Source: Gemmatimonadota bacterium | GTDB taxonomy: Bacteria; Gemmatimonadota; Gemmatimonadetes; Gemmatimonadales; GWC2-71-9 | DNA: 43,901 bases | NCBI GenBank assembly: GCA_025361465.1 | Contig: JANYAG010000048.1 | Location: 1-43,901, forward strand | Reading direction: 5' to 3' | Shown here: positions 16,128 through 24,894 of the stretch, piece by piece | Layout of the letters: every line of letters starts with the position of its first letter | How positions within the stretch are numbered: the stretch's first letter is position 1 | Program-made: the position numbers and the translations under genes | The notes under the pieces: model-generated | Databases searched by the model: none | Seen by the model: only the letters and a program-made list of their open reading frames with translations | What the model was told of the DNA's origin: nothing

Positions 16128-18016
16128 GCTGCACCTCCCCGCGGCATCCGCTCGCGAATGGCATCCACAATGGATCCGGGACGCAACGGCTCGCCCGGGA
16201 CCCGGGTCCAGCAATCGACGTCCACGAGCGTGGTCGCGCGCAACAGCCAGCTCAGCTGCCCGCGGCGACGGTTCTCCTCCGTGATGAACGGGTCACCCAG
16301 TTCATCGCTGTAGTTGATCTCCACCGTGCAGACCTTCTTGAACTTCGCGAAGATCGCCTTCAGGCCCGGCTCAAGGGGCGAGAGGAAGCGCAGGTGCACC
16401 GATGAAACCCGCATCCCCTCGCGCTTCGCCCGATCCACCGCTTCCTCGATCGCGCCCTTGGTGCTCCCCCAGCCGACCAGCAGCAGGTCGCCCTGGTCGT
16501 CCCCGTACACCGGCGGTGGCGTCAGCATGTTCTGCAGCACGGCCAGCTTGCGGCTGCGCATCGCCGAGCTGTGCTGATGCACGCCCGAGCTGTAGGCCAC
16601 CTTGCTGCGGTTGTCGTGTGAGAGACCGGTGACGGTGTAGGCCCCGCCCGGCTGCCCAGGAATGATCCGCGGGGAAAGCCCGGTCTCCTCGTTCCAGTCG
16701 TAGGCGTGCTGTCCGGCGGCGACCGGCGGCAGGTCGAGCGGAGCCGCCTGCCAGCGGGCATCCAGCTTCGGCCGGGGAAACGGCGTCACACCGGTGGCGA
16801 GGTTGGCGTCGCTGAGCACCATCACCACGGTGCGGAATGCCTCGGCGATCCGGCGCGCGGTGATCATGACATGGAAGCACTCTTCGATCGTGGCAGGCGC
16901 CAGGACCACGTGCGGGGAGTCGCCGGGACTGGCGTACATCGCCGCGAGCAGGTCCGACTGCTCCACCTTGGTCGGCAGCCCCGTGCTGGGACCGCCGCGC
17001 TGCACATCGATGAGCACCAGCGGCATCTCGGTCATCACGGCCAGGCCGAGGAACTCCGTCTTGAGCGCAAGCCCCGGCCCCGACGTCACGGTGAGCGCCA
17101 CCTTGCCGGCGTAGGATGCGCCGATCGCCACGCCCACGGCGGCGATCTCATCCTCCGCCTGGTGCACCACGCCGCCGAAGCGTTCGAACACTTCGCTCAG
17201 GTAGTGCGACACCGAGGTCGCCGGGGTGATCGGATACATCGCGCAGAGCTCCATCCCGGCGGCGACCGCCCCGAGACCCAGCGCCTCGTTGCCGTTCATC
17301 ACGATCAGTGGCTCGGTGACCGGTGCTGGCGGCACCTCGATGCGGAAGTCGATGTGCGCTTCAGCCCAGGCGTAACCGAGCATGAGCAGGGCGACGTTCT
17401 GTTCGTAGACCTGTTCACTCTTCTTGCGGAAGGTCTCGGCGATCTGCTCCTTGATGCGCGCCATGTCGCTGGTGTAAATGCACGCCAGCATTCCGAGCGC
17501 GAACATGTTCTTCCCCTTGCGGGGATTGTCGACGAGGGTGAGGCACTCCACCTCCATCGGCACCGGGATGATGCGGTAGTGCTGGCCCGAGAGCTCGGCC
17601 ATCCCGGCTTCCCAGGCGGCGCGAATGTCCGCGTCCTCGTCGCTGGCCCACTTGTCCTCGACCAGCAGCACGGCGTCAGGCGCCAATGCCTCCAACCGAT
17701 GCCGGGCCAGCAAGACCTGCTCGTTGAAGGCGACGACGAGGTTGGTCGAATCGCCCCAATTGGTCACCGGTCGTTCGCCGATGCGAATCCGGAAGCCGCT
17801 GGCGCCTTCGGGAATCCGCGGCGGCGGCTGGATCTCGGCCGGAATGATCTCAACGGTCCAGACGCCGTTACCCATCTTGGCGCAGACCGCGCCGAAGATC
17901 TGGCCGCACTTCTGGGCGCCTTCCCCGGAGTCGGAGACGATCTCGAGGGTGTGCTCGGGCAGTCGCCGGACGCGCGGCTTGGTCGGGACAATGGTGGCGG
18001 ACGTGGTGGCAGTCAC
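16124..18016 (-). CDS. korA: 2-oxoacid:ferredoxin oxidoreductase alpha subunit with N-terminal gamma domain fused (GTG start)
   Basis: N-terminal POR gamma domain then NEALGLGAVAAGMELCAMYPITPATSVSHYL; QRGGPSTGLPTKVEQSDL. Confidence 0.92.
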   Translation of the reverse strand: MTATTSATIVPTKPRVRRLPEHTLEIVSDSGEGAQKCGQIFGAVCAKMGNGVWTVEIIPAEIQPPPRIPEGASGFRIRIGERPVTNWGDSTNLVVAFNEQVLLARHRLEALAPDAVLLVEDKWASDEDADIRAAWEAGMAELSGQHYRIIPVPMEVECLTLVDNPRKGKNMFALGMLACIYTSDMARIKEQIAETFRKKSEQVYEQNVALLMLGYAWAEAHIDFRIEVPPAPVTEPLIVMNGNEALGLGAVAAGMELCAMYPITPATSVSHYLSEVFERFGGVVHQAEDEIAAVGVAIGASYAGKVALTVTSGPGLALKTEFLGLAVMTEMPLVLIDVQRGGPSTGLPTKVEQSDLLAAMYASPGDSPHVVLAPATIEECFHVMITARRIAEAFRTVVMVLSDANLATGVTPFPRPKLDARWQAAPLDLPPVAAGQHAYDWNEETGLSPRIIPGQPGGAYTVTGLSHDNRSKVAYSSGVHQHSSAMRSRKLAVLQNMLTPPPVYGDDQGDLLLVGWGSTKGAIEEAVDRAKREGMRVSSVHLRFLSPLEPGLKAIFAKFKKVCTVEINYSDELGDPFITEENRRRGQLSWLLRATTLVDVDCWTRVPGEPLRPGSIVDAIRERMPRGGAA

Positions 18017-18029
18017 GGGGTGAGCATCC

Positions 18030-18332
18030 TCACTCGAGGAGGCGCGAGCTGGATGGCTCGGCCAGGCTCTTCGGGGGTTCGACAACGGGAACGATGGAGG
18101 GCACAGGCTGTTCGGTCGCCTGCATCTCGCGCAGATGCGCCAGTTCACTCAGGAGGTCCTCGTAGACCGCCGGATCAAGCAGCACCGCAGCACTGCGACC
18201 ATGCTGAGTGAGGATCACCGTGCACTTGGTGCTGCGGATCTGTTCGAGGAAAGCTGAGGCGTTCGCCCGGAATTCAGTGACCGGGCGGACATCCTGCGCG
18301 GGGCGGAGGCGGGACATGTTACGGTGCGTCAT
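18030..18332 (-). CDS. Phd/YefM-family antitoxin-like protein, no toxin gene adjacent
   Basis: 100 aa; VRPVTEFRANASAFLEQIRSTKCTVILTQHGRSAAVLLDPAVYEDLLSELAHL is Phd/YefM-like; stop 13 nt before korA start. Confidence 0.85.
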   Translation of the reverse strand: MTHRNMSRLRPAQDVRPVTEFRANASAFLEQIRSTKCTVILTQHGRSAAVLLDPAVYEDLLSELAHLREMQATEQPVPSIVPVVEPPKSLAEPSSSRLLE

Positions 18333-18334
18333 GA

Positions 18335-18370
18335 CGTACGCTCACGAGTACACGTAAACGGACAGTGTAC
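18335..18370 (-). promoter_or_regulatory. GTAC-core operator-like array upstream of the Phd/YefM-like gene
   Basis: cgtacg (18335-18340), gtacac (18348-18353), gtgtac (18365-18370); last two are inverted repeats; resembles TGTACA-core YefM operators. Confidence 0.45.
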
Positions 18371-18393
18371 GATCCTATCCCGCCAAATGTGAA
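18364..18393 (-). promoter_or_regulatory. candidate sigma70-type promoter for the antitoxin/kor/nifJ/rnf operon
   Basis: Minus strand TTCACA (18388-18393) - 18 nt - TACACT (18364-18369); -10 overlaps the third GTAC site. Confidence 0.35.
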
Positions 18394-18547
18394 GAAAAGA
18401 TGAAGTGATTATGAAGGAGTTTTCAGGCATCCGGGGGCAGGAAAATCGGGGTCTTTTGGGGTCGCCGGCGGCCGAAATCAGGGCGTCCGTCCCCAAGTCA
18501 AGAACCCTGCCGGAATTGACCGTCGGGACACGCGGCGGATAGGTTTC

Positions 18548-19810
18548 ATGGCTATGACTGAAATTACCTACGAGACCACCGCCGAGGACGTTGCCTCCCG
18601 CTCCCTCCACGTGTCGGTGCCGGTGGAGAGCCTGGCAGCCGCGGAGCGCAAAGCGGTGCGGCAGTATGCCCGCCAGGCCCGCCTTCCCGGCTTCCGGAAG
18701 GGCCATGCCCCCGAGGCAGTGGTGCGCCGTCGCTTCGAATCGGAAATTCGCCAGTGGATCCTCGAGGAATCGCTGCGTGAGAGCTGGCAGAAGATCCTCG
18801 ACGAGTCCGGCCTCAAGCCGGTGGCCGAGCCGCAGATCCGCAACGTGGCCTTCGAGGCCGGCCAGCCGCTGACCTTCGACCTGATGATCCAGGTCCGGCC
18901 GCAGATCACCCTGAGCACCACCGGCGGCTTCACCGTCGAGCGGACCGTGCCCCGGGTGACCGAGGAGATGGTCCGCGAGCAGCTCGAGCACGTCAGGGAG
19001 CAGCGGGCCACCTGGAACCCGCTCGACGGCGTGCAGCCCAAGCCCGGCCACCTCGTCTCCGTAACCGTGGAGACACTCGAAGAGGGGAAGGAACCGGCCG
19101 CCGGAAAACCGCACTCACTGGTACTCGGCCAGGGATCGGCGATCCCGGAGCTGGAGGACCGGATCATGGCGCTGCGCCCCGGCGAAACCGTCGACGCCGA
19201 CGTCCGCTTCCCTGACGACCACGCCGAGGAGAGCCGCCGCGGGACGTCCCGCAAGGTGCGGATCACCCTGCATGAGGTGAAGGAGCAAGCCCTGCCCCTC
19301 CTCGATGACGCCCTGGCACGGGAGGTTGGCGAATTCGACTCGGTGGCGGCCCTCGAGGCTGCGGTCCGGACCGACCTGGCCGCCGAAGCCAACCGGACGG
19401 CGGAACAGGGGATGCGGGAACAGCTGATCAAGCAGCTGGCAGAGGCCAACAATGTCCCCGCCCCACAATCGCTGGTCCATCGGCTGGTCCACGCCTATGC
19501 CGAAGCCTACCGGATCGAGGAAGCTCAGTTTGAAACGTTCGCCACCTCGTTCCAGACGATAGCGGAATCTCAAGTTCGTCGGGAACTGGTGCTCGAAGCC
19601 GTTTCCACGGCCCAGAACCTGCAAGCAACAGAGTCGGATCTCGACGCCCGGATCGCCGAAATGGCGGCTGCCCGGGGGACCGAACCGGGGAAGCTCTATG
19701 CCTCGCTGGAGCAGGCCAAGCGGCTGGGCGAGCTGGAGCGTGCGTTGACCGAGGAAAAGACCTTCACCTGGCTCCTGAGCCAGTCCACCGTGCATGAGGT
19801 CACTGCGTGA
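18548..19810 (+). CDS. tig: Trigger factor, ribosome-associated peptidyl-prolyl isomerase
   Basis: [18 protein letters not shown] ribosome-binding signature; upstream of clpP-clpX. Confidence 0.95.
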   Translation: MAMTEITYETTAEDVASRSLHVSVPVESLAAAERKAVRQYARQARLPGFRKGHAPEAVVRRRFESEIRQWILEESLRESWQKILDESGLKPVAEPQIRNVAFEAGQPLTFDLMIQVRPQITLSTTGGFTVERTVPRVTEEMVREQLEHVREQRATWNPLDGVQPKPGHLVSVTVETLEEGKEPAAGKPHSLVLGQGSAIPELEDRIMALRPGETVDADVRFPDDHAEESRRGTSRKVRITLHEVKEQALPLLDDALAREVGEFDSVAALEAAVRTDLAAEANRTAEQGMREQLIKQLAEANNVPAPQSLVHRLVHAYAEAYRIEEAQFETFATSFQTIAESQVRRELVLEAVSTAQNLQATESDLDARIAEMAAARGTEPGKLYASLEQAKRLGELERALTEEKTFTWLLSQSTVHEVTA

Positions 19811-20421
19811 CGTTCGCATCGATCTACCCGCCGACCATCATCGAGCGCTCGTCGCGCGGTGAGCGGCAGTACGACATCTTCTCGCGGTTGCTGATGGACC
19901 GGATCGTCTTTCTGGGCGCCGGCATCAACGACGACGTGGCGAACATCATCATCGCGCAGCTGCTCTTTCTCGAGGCCGACAATCCCGAGAAGGACATCTA
20001 CCTCTACCTGAATTCTCCCGGCGGACAGGTGTCCAGCGGCATGGCGATCTACGACACCATGCAGCACCTGCGGGCGCCGATCAACACCATCTGCATGGGG
20101 ATGGCCGCCTCGATGGGGTCGTTCCTGCTGGCCGCGGGGACCAAAGGGAAGCGCGCCGCGCTGCCGCACTCCCGCATCATGATGCACCAGCCGTCCGGCG
20201 GGGCTCAGGGGTCCGCCGCCGACATCGAGATCCAGGCGAAGGAGATCCTCTACCTTCGCGGCCGGATGAACGAGCTGTACGCGAAGCACACCGGACAACC
20301 GGTGGAACGGATCGAGCGCGACATGGAACGGGACCGCTTCATGAGTGCCGAGGAGGCGAAGGAATACGGGCTGGTGGACACCGTCTTCGCACCGCGGAAG
20401 GGCCTGGACTCACCAGGCTGA
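19807..20421 (+). CDS. clpP: ATP-dependent Clp protease proteolytic subunit
   Basis: [34 protein letters not shown] (Ser), [14 protein letters not shown] (His). Confidence 0.98.
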   Translation: MTFASIYPPTIIERSSRGERQYDIFSRLLMDRIVFLGAGINDDVANIIIAQLLFLEADNPEKDIYLYLNSPGGQVSSGMAIYDTMQHLRAPINTICMGMAASMGSFLLAAGTKGKRAALPHSRIMMHQPSGGAQGSAADIEIQAKEILYLRGRMNELYAKHTGQPVERIERDMERDRFMSAEEAKEYGLVDTVFAPRKGLDSPG

Positions 20422-20495
20422 TGCTTGACCAGTCCGGCCCCGGGGCACAGGTTCCCTGAACCTACCCGGCCGGACTCCAGCAGCGGGAATCGGCA

Positions 20496-21746
20496 ATGTC
20501 GAACGACAAGCACCTGCGTTGCAGCTTTTGCGGCAAGAGCAAGGACTCGGTCCGGAAGTTCATCTCCGGCCCGTCGGTCTACATCTGCAACGAGTGCATC
20601 ACGCTCTGCAACGAGATTCTCGCCGAGGACGAAGAGCGCGAGACGACCGAGGCACAGCGCCCCGTCCCCGCGCCGCAGGAAATCAAGGACACCCTCGACC
20701 AGTATGTGGTCGGCCAGGAGCGCGCCAAGCGCGCCCTCGCCGTGGCGGTCTACAATCACTACAAGCGCATCAACGCCGGCCCGCGCGACAGCTCCGAAGT
20801 GGAGCTCGAGAAGTCGAACATCCTGCTCCTGGGACCGACCGGCACCGGCAAGACGCTGCTGGCCCAGACGCTCGCCCGGATCCTCGACGTGCCGTTCACG
20901 ATTGCCGACGCCACCACGCTCACCGAAGCGGGATATGTCGGCGAGGATGTCGAGAACATCCTGGTGCGGCTGCTGCAGGCCGGCGACTTCAACGTGTCGG
21001 AGTGCGAGCGCGGCATCGTCTACATCGACGAGATCGACAAGATCGCCCGCAAGTCGGAAAACCCGAGCATCACGCGCGACGTCTCCGGTGAAGGGGTGCA
21101 GCAGGCGCTGCTGAAGATCCTCGAGGGCACCATCGCCTCGGTGCCGCCGCAGGGCGGCCGCAAGCACCCGCAGCAGGAATACATCCAGATCAACACCCGC
21201 GACATCCTCTTCATCTGCGGCGGGGCGTTCGACGGCCTCGAGAAGATCGTGGAGTCGCGGCTGGGCCGGCAGCGGATCGGCTTCGCCAGCGAGCTCTCCA
21301 CCGAAGGCGCGGTGGCCTATGACGAGAAGCACCCCTACGCGCTGGCCGAGCCGGACGACCTCCTGCGGTTCGGCCTGATCCCCGAGCTGGTCGGGCGCCT
21401 GCCGGTGATGGTGCCGCTCGAGACGCTCGACGAGGACGCCCTGGTACGCATCCTGGTCGAGCCGCGCAACGCGCTCACCAAGCAGTACCAGCGCCTCTTT
21501 GCCCTCGAGGACGTCGGGCTCACCTTCAATCCGGAAGCGCTCCGCGCCATCGCCCGCAAGGCGATCACCCGCCAGACCGGGGCGCGCGGACTGCGAGCCA
21601 TCCTCGAGAGCATGATGACCGACATCATGTTCGACCTGCCGTCGCGTCACGACGTGCGCGAGGTCATCATCACGCCTGAAGCCGTCACCCAGGGAGTCTC
21701 ACCGATGATCGTGACCGAACGGGCGCGACAGAAGAAGGAAGCCTGA
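20496..21746 (+). CDS. clpX: ATP-dependent Clp protease ATPase subunit ClpX
   Basis: [29 protein letters not shown] zinc finger; [18 protein letters not shown]. Confidence 0.98.
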   Translation: MSNDKHLRCSFCGKSKDSVRKFISGPSVYICNECITLCNEILAEDEERETTEAQRPVPAPQEIKDTLDQYVVGQERAKRALAVAVYNHYKRINAGPRDSSEVELEKSNILLLGPTGTGKTLLAQTLARILDVPFTIADATTLTEAGYVGEDVENILVRLLQAGDFNVSECERGIVYIDEIDKIARKSENPSITRDVSGEGVQQALLKILEGTIASVPPQGGRKHPQQEYIQINTRDILFICGGAFDGLEKIVESRLGRQRIGFASELSTEGAVAYDEKHPYALAEPDDLLRFGLIPELVGRLPVMVPLETLDEDALVRILVEPRNALTKQYQRLFALEDVGLTFNPEALRAIARKAITRQTGARGLRAILESMMTDIMFDLPSRHDVREVIITPEAVTQGVSPMIVTERARQKKEA

Positions 21747-22363
21747 TCGTCACTCCCGAGGCTGCAGCGGCATCACCGCTCGCCACCGTCCCGATCGAAC
21801 TGGTCGGGAGCTTTCCTGACGTCCTGCGCGCCCTCGAGCCCGCCGCCCCGGAGTTCGCCTTCGTGGGACGGTCCAACGTGGGCAAGTCCTCGCTCCTCAA
21901 CGCCCTGGTCGGGCGCCCGCTGGCGCGCGTCAGCGCCACCCCGGGCAAGACGCAGCTGATGAATGCCTATCGGCTGCCGACCTTCTGGTTGCTCGACCTG
22001 CCGGGCTATGGCTTCGCCAAGGCCGACCGCAGCAGCCGTGCCGCGTACCGCGTGATGCTCGAGAAACTGCTGCGCGAGCGCGAGTCGCTCAGCGGCGTGG
22101 TCTGGCTGCTCGACATCCGGCACCCGCCCTCGGCCGACGACGCGGAGTTCCAGGGATTCCTGACCCAGGCCGGCCGCTCGGTGCTGGTGGTGCTGACCAA
22201 GGCCGACAAGCTCCCCTACGCCCAGCGGGGCAAGGCCGCCGCCGAGCGGGCCCGGGAGCTTGGCGTCGACCTCGAACAGATCCAGATTGTCAGCACCCGC
22301 GACAAGCTCGGCATCAACGAGCTGGCCGAATCCCTGCTCTCCGCGGCCGGAGGGATGACATGA
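21743..22363 (+). CDS. engB: Ribosome biogenesis GTPase YsxC/EngB; start codon uncertain (non-canonical)
   Basis: [49 protein letters not shown]; no in-frame ATG/GTG/TTG between the upstream stop (21677) and the GTG inside the G1-motif region (21863). Confidence 0.85.
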   Translation: MIVTPEAAAASPLATVPIELVGSFPDVLRALEPAAPEFAFVGRSNVGKSSLLNALVGRPLARVSATPGKTQLMNAYRLPTFWLLDLPGYGFAKADRSSRAAYRVMLEKLLRERESLSGVVWLLDIRHPPSADDAEFQGFLTQAGRSVLVVLTKADKLPYAQRGKAAAERARELGVDLEQIQIVSTRDKLGINELAESLLSAAGGMT

Positions 22364-22989
22364 CGCATCGGCTCGCCCTGCTGGCGCTCGCGCTCCTCGC
22401 CATCATGGCCGGACCGACCGTGGCCCAGCAGCGCGACACGGTGGCCGCCGATGGTTTGCCGCTCGATCGCGGCCGCCTCCGCCAGGACGACCTCGCCCTG
22501 TCGTGGAGCCGGGGCACCCTGGCGATCCGCTTCGTGCCGCTGGATGAACGAGTGGTGCGGCTCCTCGCCCCCGACGCGGCCCAGTCGCTCCACGCCCTGC
22601 GGCAGTCCGAAGCCGCGCGGATCGATTCGGTGGCCGCCCTGCGAGGCCTGCGCGCCCCGGGCATCGCCCTGGTGACCTTCCACGCCCTCGCGCCGGGAAC
22701 ACGCTTCGACCCGCAGTTGTTGACTATCTCAGTGCGCGGCCAGTTGTGGCGGTCCATTGGGGTGGTACCGCTCTCCGCGGCGTTCGGGAACGACCAACTC
22801 GACGTCCGCTCGGCCGCCATCGGGCTGGTGCTCTTCGATCATGAACTGCCGGTGCGGGAGTCCTTTGTCGCCAGCTACGCCGAGGCGAACAGCACCGACT
22901 GGGGGCAGCGCTTGGCGCGCCTCGACACCGAACGCTCACGCATCCTGGCCTCAACCCGCCCCGCCGTCGACAGCATAAAGCAGGACTGA
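22360..22989 (+). CDS. secreted hypothetical protein
   Basis: Signal peptide [28 protein letters not shown] overlap with engB. Confidence 0.65.
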   Translation: MTHRLALLALALLAIMAGPTVAQQRDTVAADGLPLDRGRLRQDDLALSWSRGTLAIRFVPLDERVVRLLAPDAAQSLHALRQSEAARIDSVAALRGLRAPGIALVTFHALAPGTRFDPQLLTISVRGQLWRSIGVVPLSAAFGNDQLDVRSAAIGLVLFDHELPVRESFVASYAEANSTDWGQRLARLDTERSRILASTRPAVDSIKQD

Positions 22990-22991
22990 CC

Positions 22992-23834
22992 ATGCCGTTC
23001 TATCCGCTTCGCCAACTCGACCTCCCGGCCGGGGCGCGCCAGCTTCGTGACAGCTGGCTGGCTGATCTCGCCGCCCGCCTCGCCGCGCCGGGCGCCGACT
23101 GGAATGTCCTCACCCGCGAGACGCTGTTCGAGCTGGCCTATCCCGGCCAGGGGCTCTGGGTGGAACGCCACCAGGACGCTTCGCTCCCGATGGCGAGCCG
23201 ACTCGCGCTGGACGCCCTCGATCCGCGCCACATCACGCTCGAACCCGAGTACTACCACGAAGTCGACGTGGCGCGTTTCGCCCGCGTCAAGCCGCTGCTC
23301 TGGCTCTGGTACTCGTTCGACCGGCTGCCGATCGGCGGGCAGAACGTCGACCTGGGGGTGGAGTTCCGGCGGGTGCTGGCGCCGCACATTCTCGGGCGCG
23401 TGGGCAAGAATTTCAAGTGCTTCCAGCACGTCGAATTTTCCTACGGCTACCAGCTCGAAGCCGGCGATGACGTCGTGGTGCACCGCCATGTGCTCCTCGA
23501 CGATCGCGGCGGGATCACGCTCGGGGACCGGGTGTCCATCTCGGACTACGCCAACATCTACTCGCACACCCACAGCATCGTCGAGCAGAAGGACGTGACC
23601 CTGCTCCCCACCGTGCTCGAGGACGACGTGCGCGTCACCTATCACGCCACCGTGCTGGCGGGCGTACGGGTGGGACGCAACAGTATGGTGGGCGCCAGTG
23701 CCCTCGCGACCAAGGACGTGCGGCCCTACCACGTCCATGTCGGGATCCCGGCGAGGTCGGTCCGGGTCAAGCCGAATGCACCGCCCGACGCCACCAGCAC
23801 CTACCGCGTGCCGGACCACCGCGCGAGCGACTGA
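22992..23834 (+). CDS. hexapeptide-repeat (left-handed beta-helix) acyltransferase
   Basis: VVVHRHVLLDDRGGITLGDRVSISDYANIYSHTHS...TVLAGVRVGRNSMVGASALATKDVRPYHVHVGIPAR. Confidence 0.8.
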   Translation: MPFYPLRQLDLPAGARQLRDSWLADLAARLAAPGADWNVLTRETLFELAYPGQGLWVERHQDASLPMASRLALDALDPRHITLEPEYYHEVDVARFARVKPLLWLWYSFDRLPIGGQNVDLGVEFRRVLAPHILGRVGKNFKCFQHVEFSYGYQLEAGDDVVVHRHVLLDDRGGITLGDRVSISDYANIYSHTHSIVEQKDVTLLPTVLEDDVRVTYHATVLAGVRVGRNSMVGASALATKDVRPYHVHVGIPARSVRVKPNAPPDATSTYRVPDHRASD

Positions 23835-23847
23835 CGGTCCGTCTCGG

Positions 23848-24894
23848 TCAGCGGCCTGGCTCGTCCTCGGGCCGCCGCAGGGCGTGCAGCAGCAGCAAGG
23901 CACTGGTGAAGAGCAGGACGGCCATGCCCTGGTGCACCACCCCCAGAACCACCGGCACCATGAGCAGCAGGGTCGCGATGCCGAGCGACAGCTGCAGCAG
24001 TCCCGCGACCGCCAGCCACCCCAGCAGGCGTCGCGTGAGAGGCGAGAGTGCCTGGTGGCGCGCCCGCCACCACAACCCCAGGATCGACAGCACCGTCACA
24101 ATGGCGAGCAGGCGGTGGTCGAACTGCACCGCGCCGGGATTCTCGAACAGGTTGCGCCACCACGGGGAGAAGGCGCCATATCCGGCTGGGACGACCTGGT
24201 CGCCCATCAGGGGAAAGGTGTTGAACACCCGCCCGGCCCGCAGGCCGGCGACGAAGGCGCCGGCGATGGCGGTCAGCACGGTCAGCACGGTGATTGCCCA
24301 CGCCCCGCGCCGCAGCACACGTTCATCCGGGGTCAGCCTGGCGCGCGGCCGCGCCAGGAAATCCGCCGCGGTCCAGACCGTGGCGCCATAGATCAGCAGC
24401 GCGGCCGCGAGGTGTGCCGCCAACCGGTACTGGCTCACCTCGGTGCGGGCGCTGAGCCCGCTCGAGACCATGAACCAGCCCAGCGCGCCCTGCGCCCCGA
24501 GCAGGATGAGCAGCAACCAGAGCCGGCGGCCCATTCCGCGTGGCACCATCCCGCGCACCAGGAAGACCACCAGCGGAATCGCGAACGCGAGGCCGACGAG
24601 GCGTGCCCAGAGACGGTGGGTGTATTCCCAGAGGAAGATCCGCTGGAACTGCGCCAGGGTCATTCCGGCGTGGATCGCGGCGTACTGCGGGATTTGGCGG
24701 TACTGGGTGAAGGCGTCGTTCCACTGCTCGGCACCGATCGGCGGAATAACCCCGGTGACCGGCTTCCACTCGGTGATAGACAGGCCGCTTTCGGTGAGGC
24801 GGGTGGCGCCGCCGATCACGATCAGGGTAAGGAGCATCGCGGCCCAGAGCGCAAGCCAGCGGCCGAGCGGACGGGCGGGCCCAGCCAGGGTCAT
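23848..24894 (-). CDS. ctaA: Heme A synthase, COX15/CtaA family
   Basis: IGGATRLTESGLSITEWKPVTGVIPP; FLWEYTHRLWARLVG; QFDHRLLA. Confidence 0.92.
   Translation of the reverse strand: MTLAGPARPLGRWLALWAAMLLTLIVIGGATRLTESGLSITEWKPVTGVIPPIGAEQWNDAFTQYRQIPQYAAIHAGMTLAQFQRIFLWEYTHRLWARLVGLAFAIPLVVFLVRGMVPRGMGRRLWLLLILLGAQGALGWFMVSSGLSARTEVSQYRLAAHLAAALLIYGATVWTAADFLARPRARLTPDERVLRRGAWAITVLTVLTAIAGAFVAGLRAGRVFNTFPLMGDQVVPAGYGAFSPWWRNLFENPGAVQFDHRLLAIVTVLSILGLWWRARHQALSPLTRRLLGWLAVAGLLQLSLGIATLLLMVPVVLGVVHQGMAVLLFTSALLLLHALRRPEDEPGR

Noticed and set aside
18411-18542. 43-codon ORF (MKEFSGIRGQENRG...) upstream of tig as a possible leader peptide
   Set aside because: No ribosome-binding site of note and no motif; likely chance open frame
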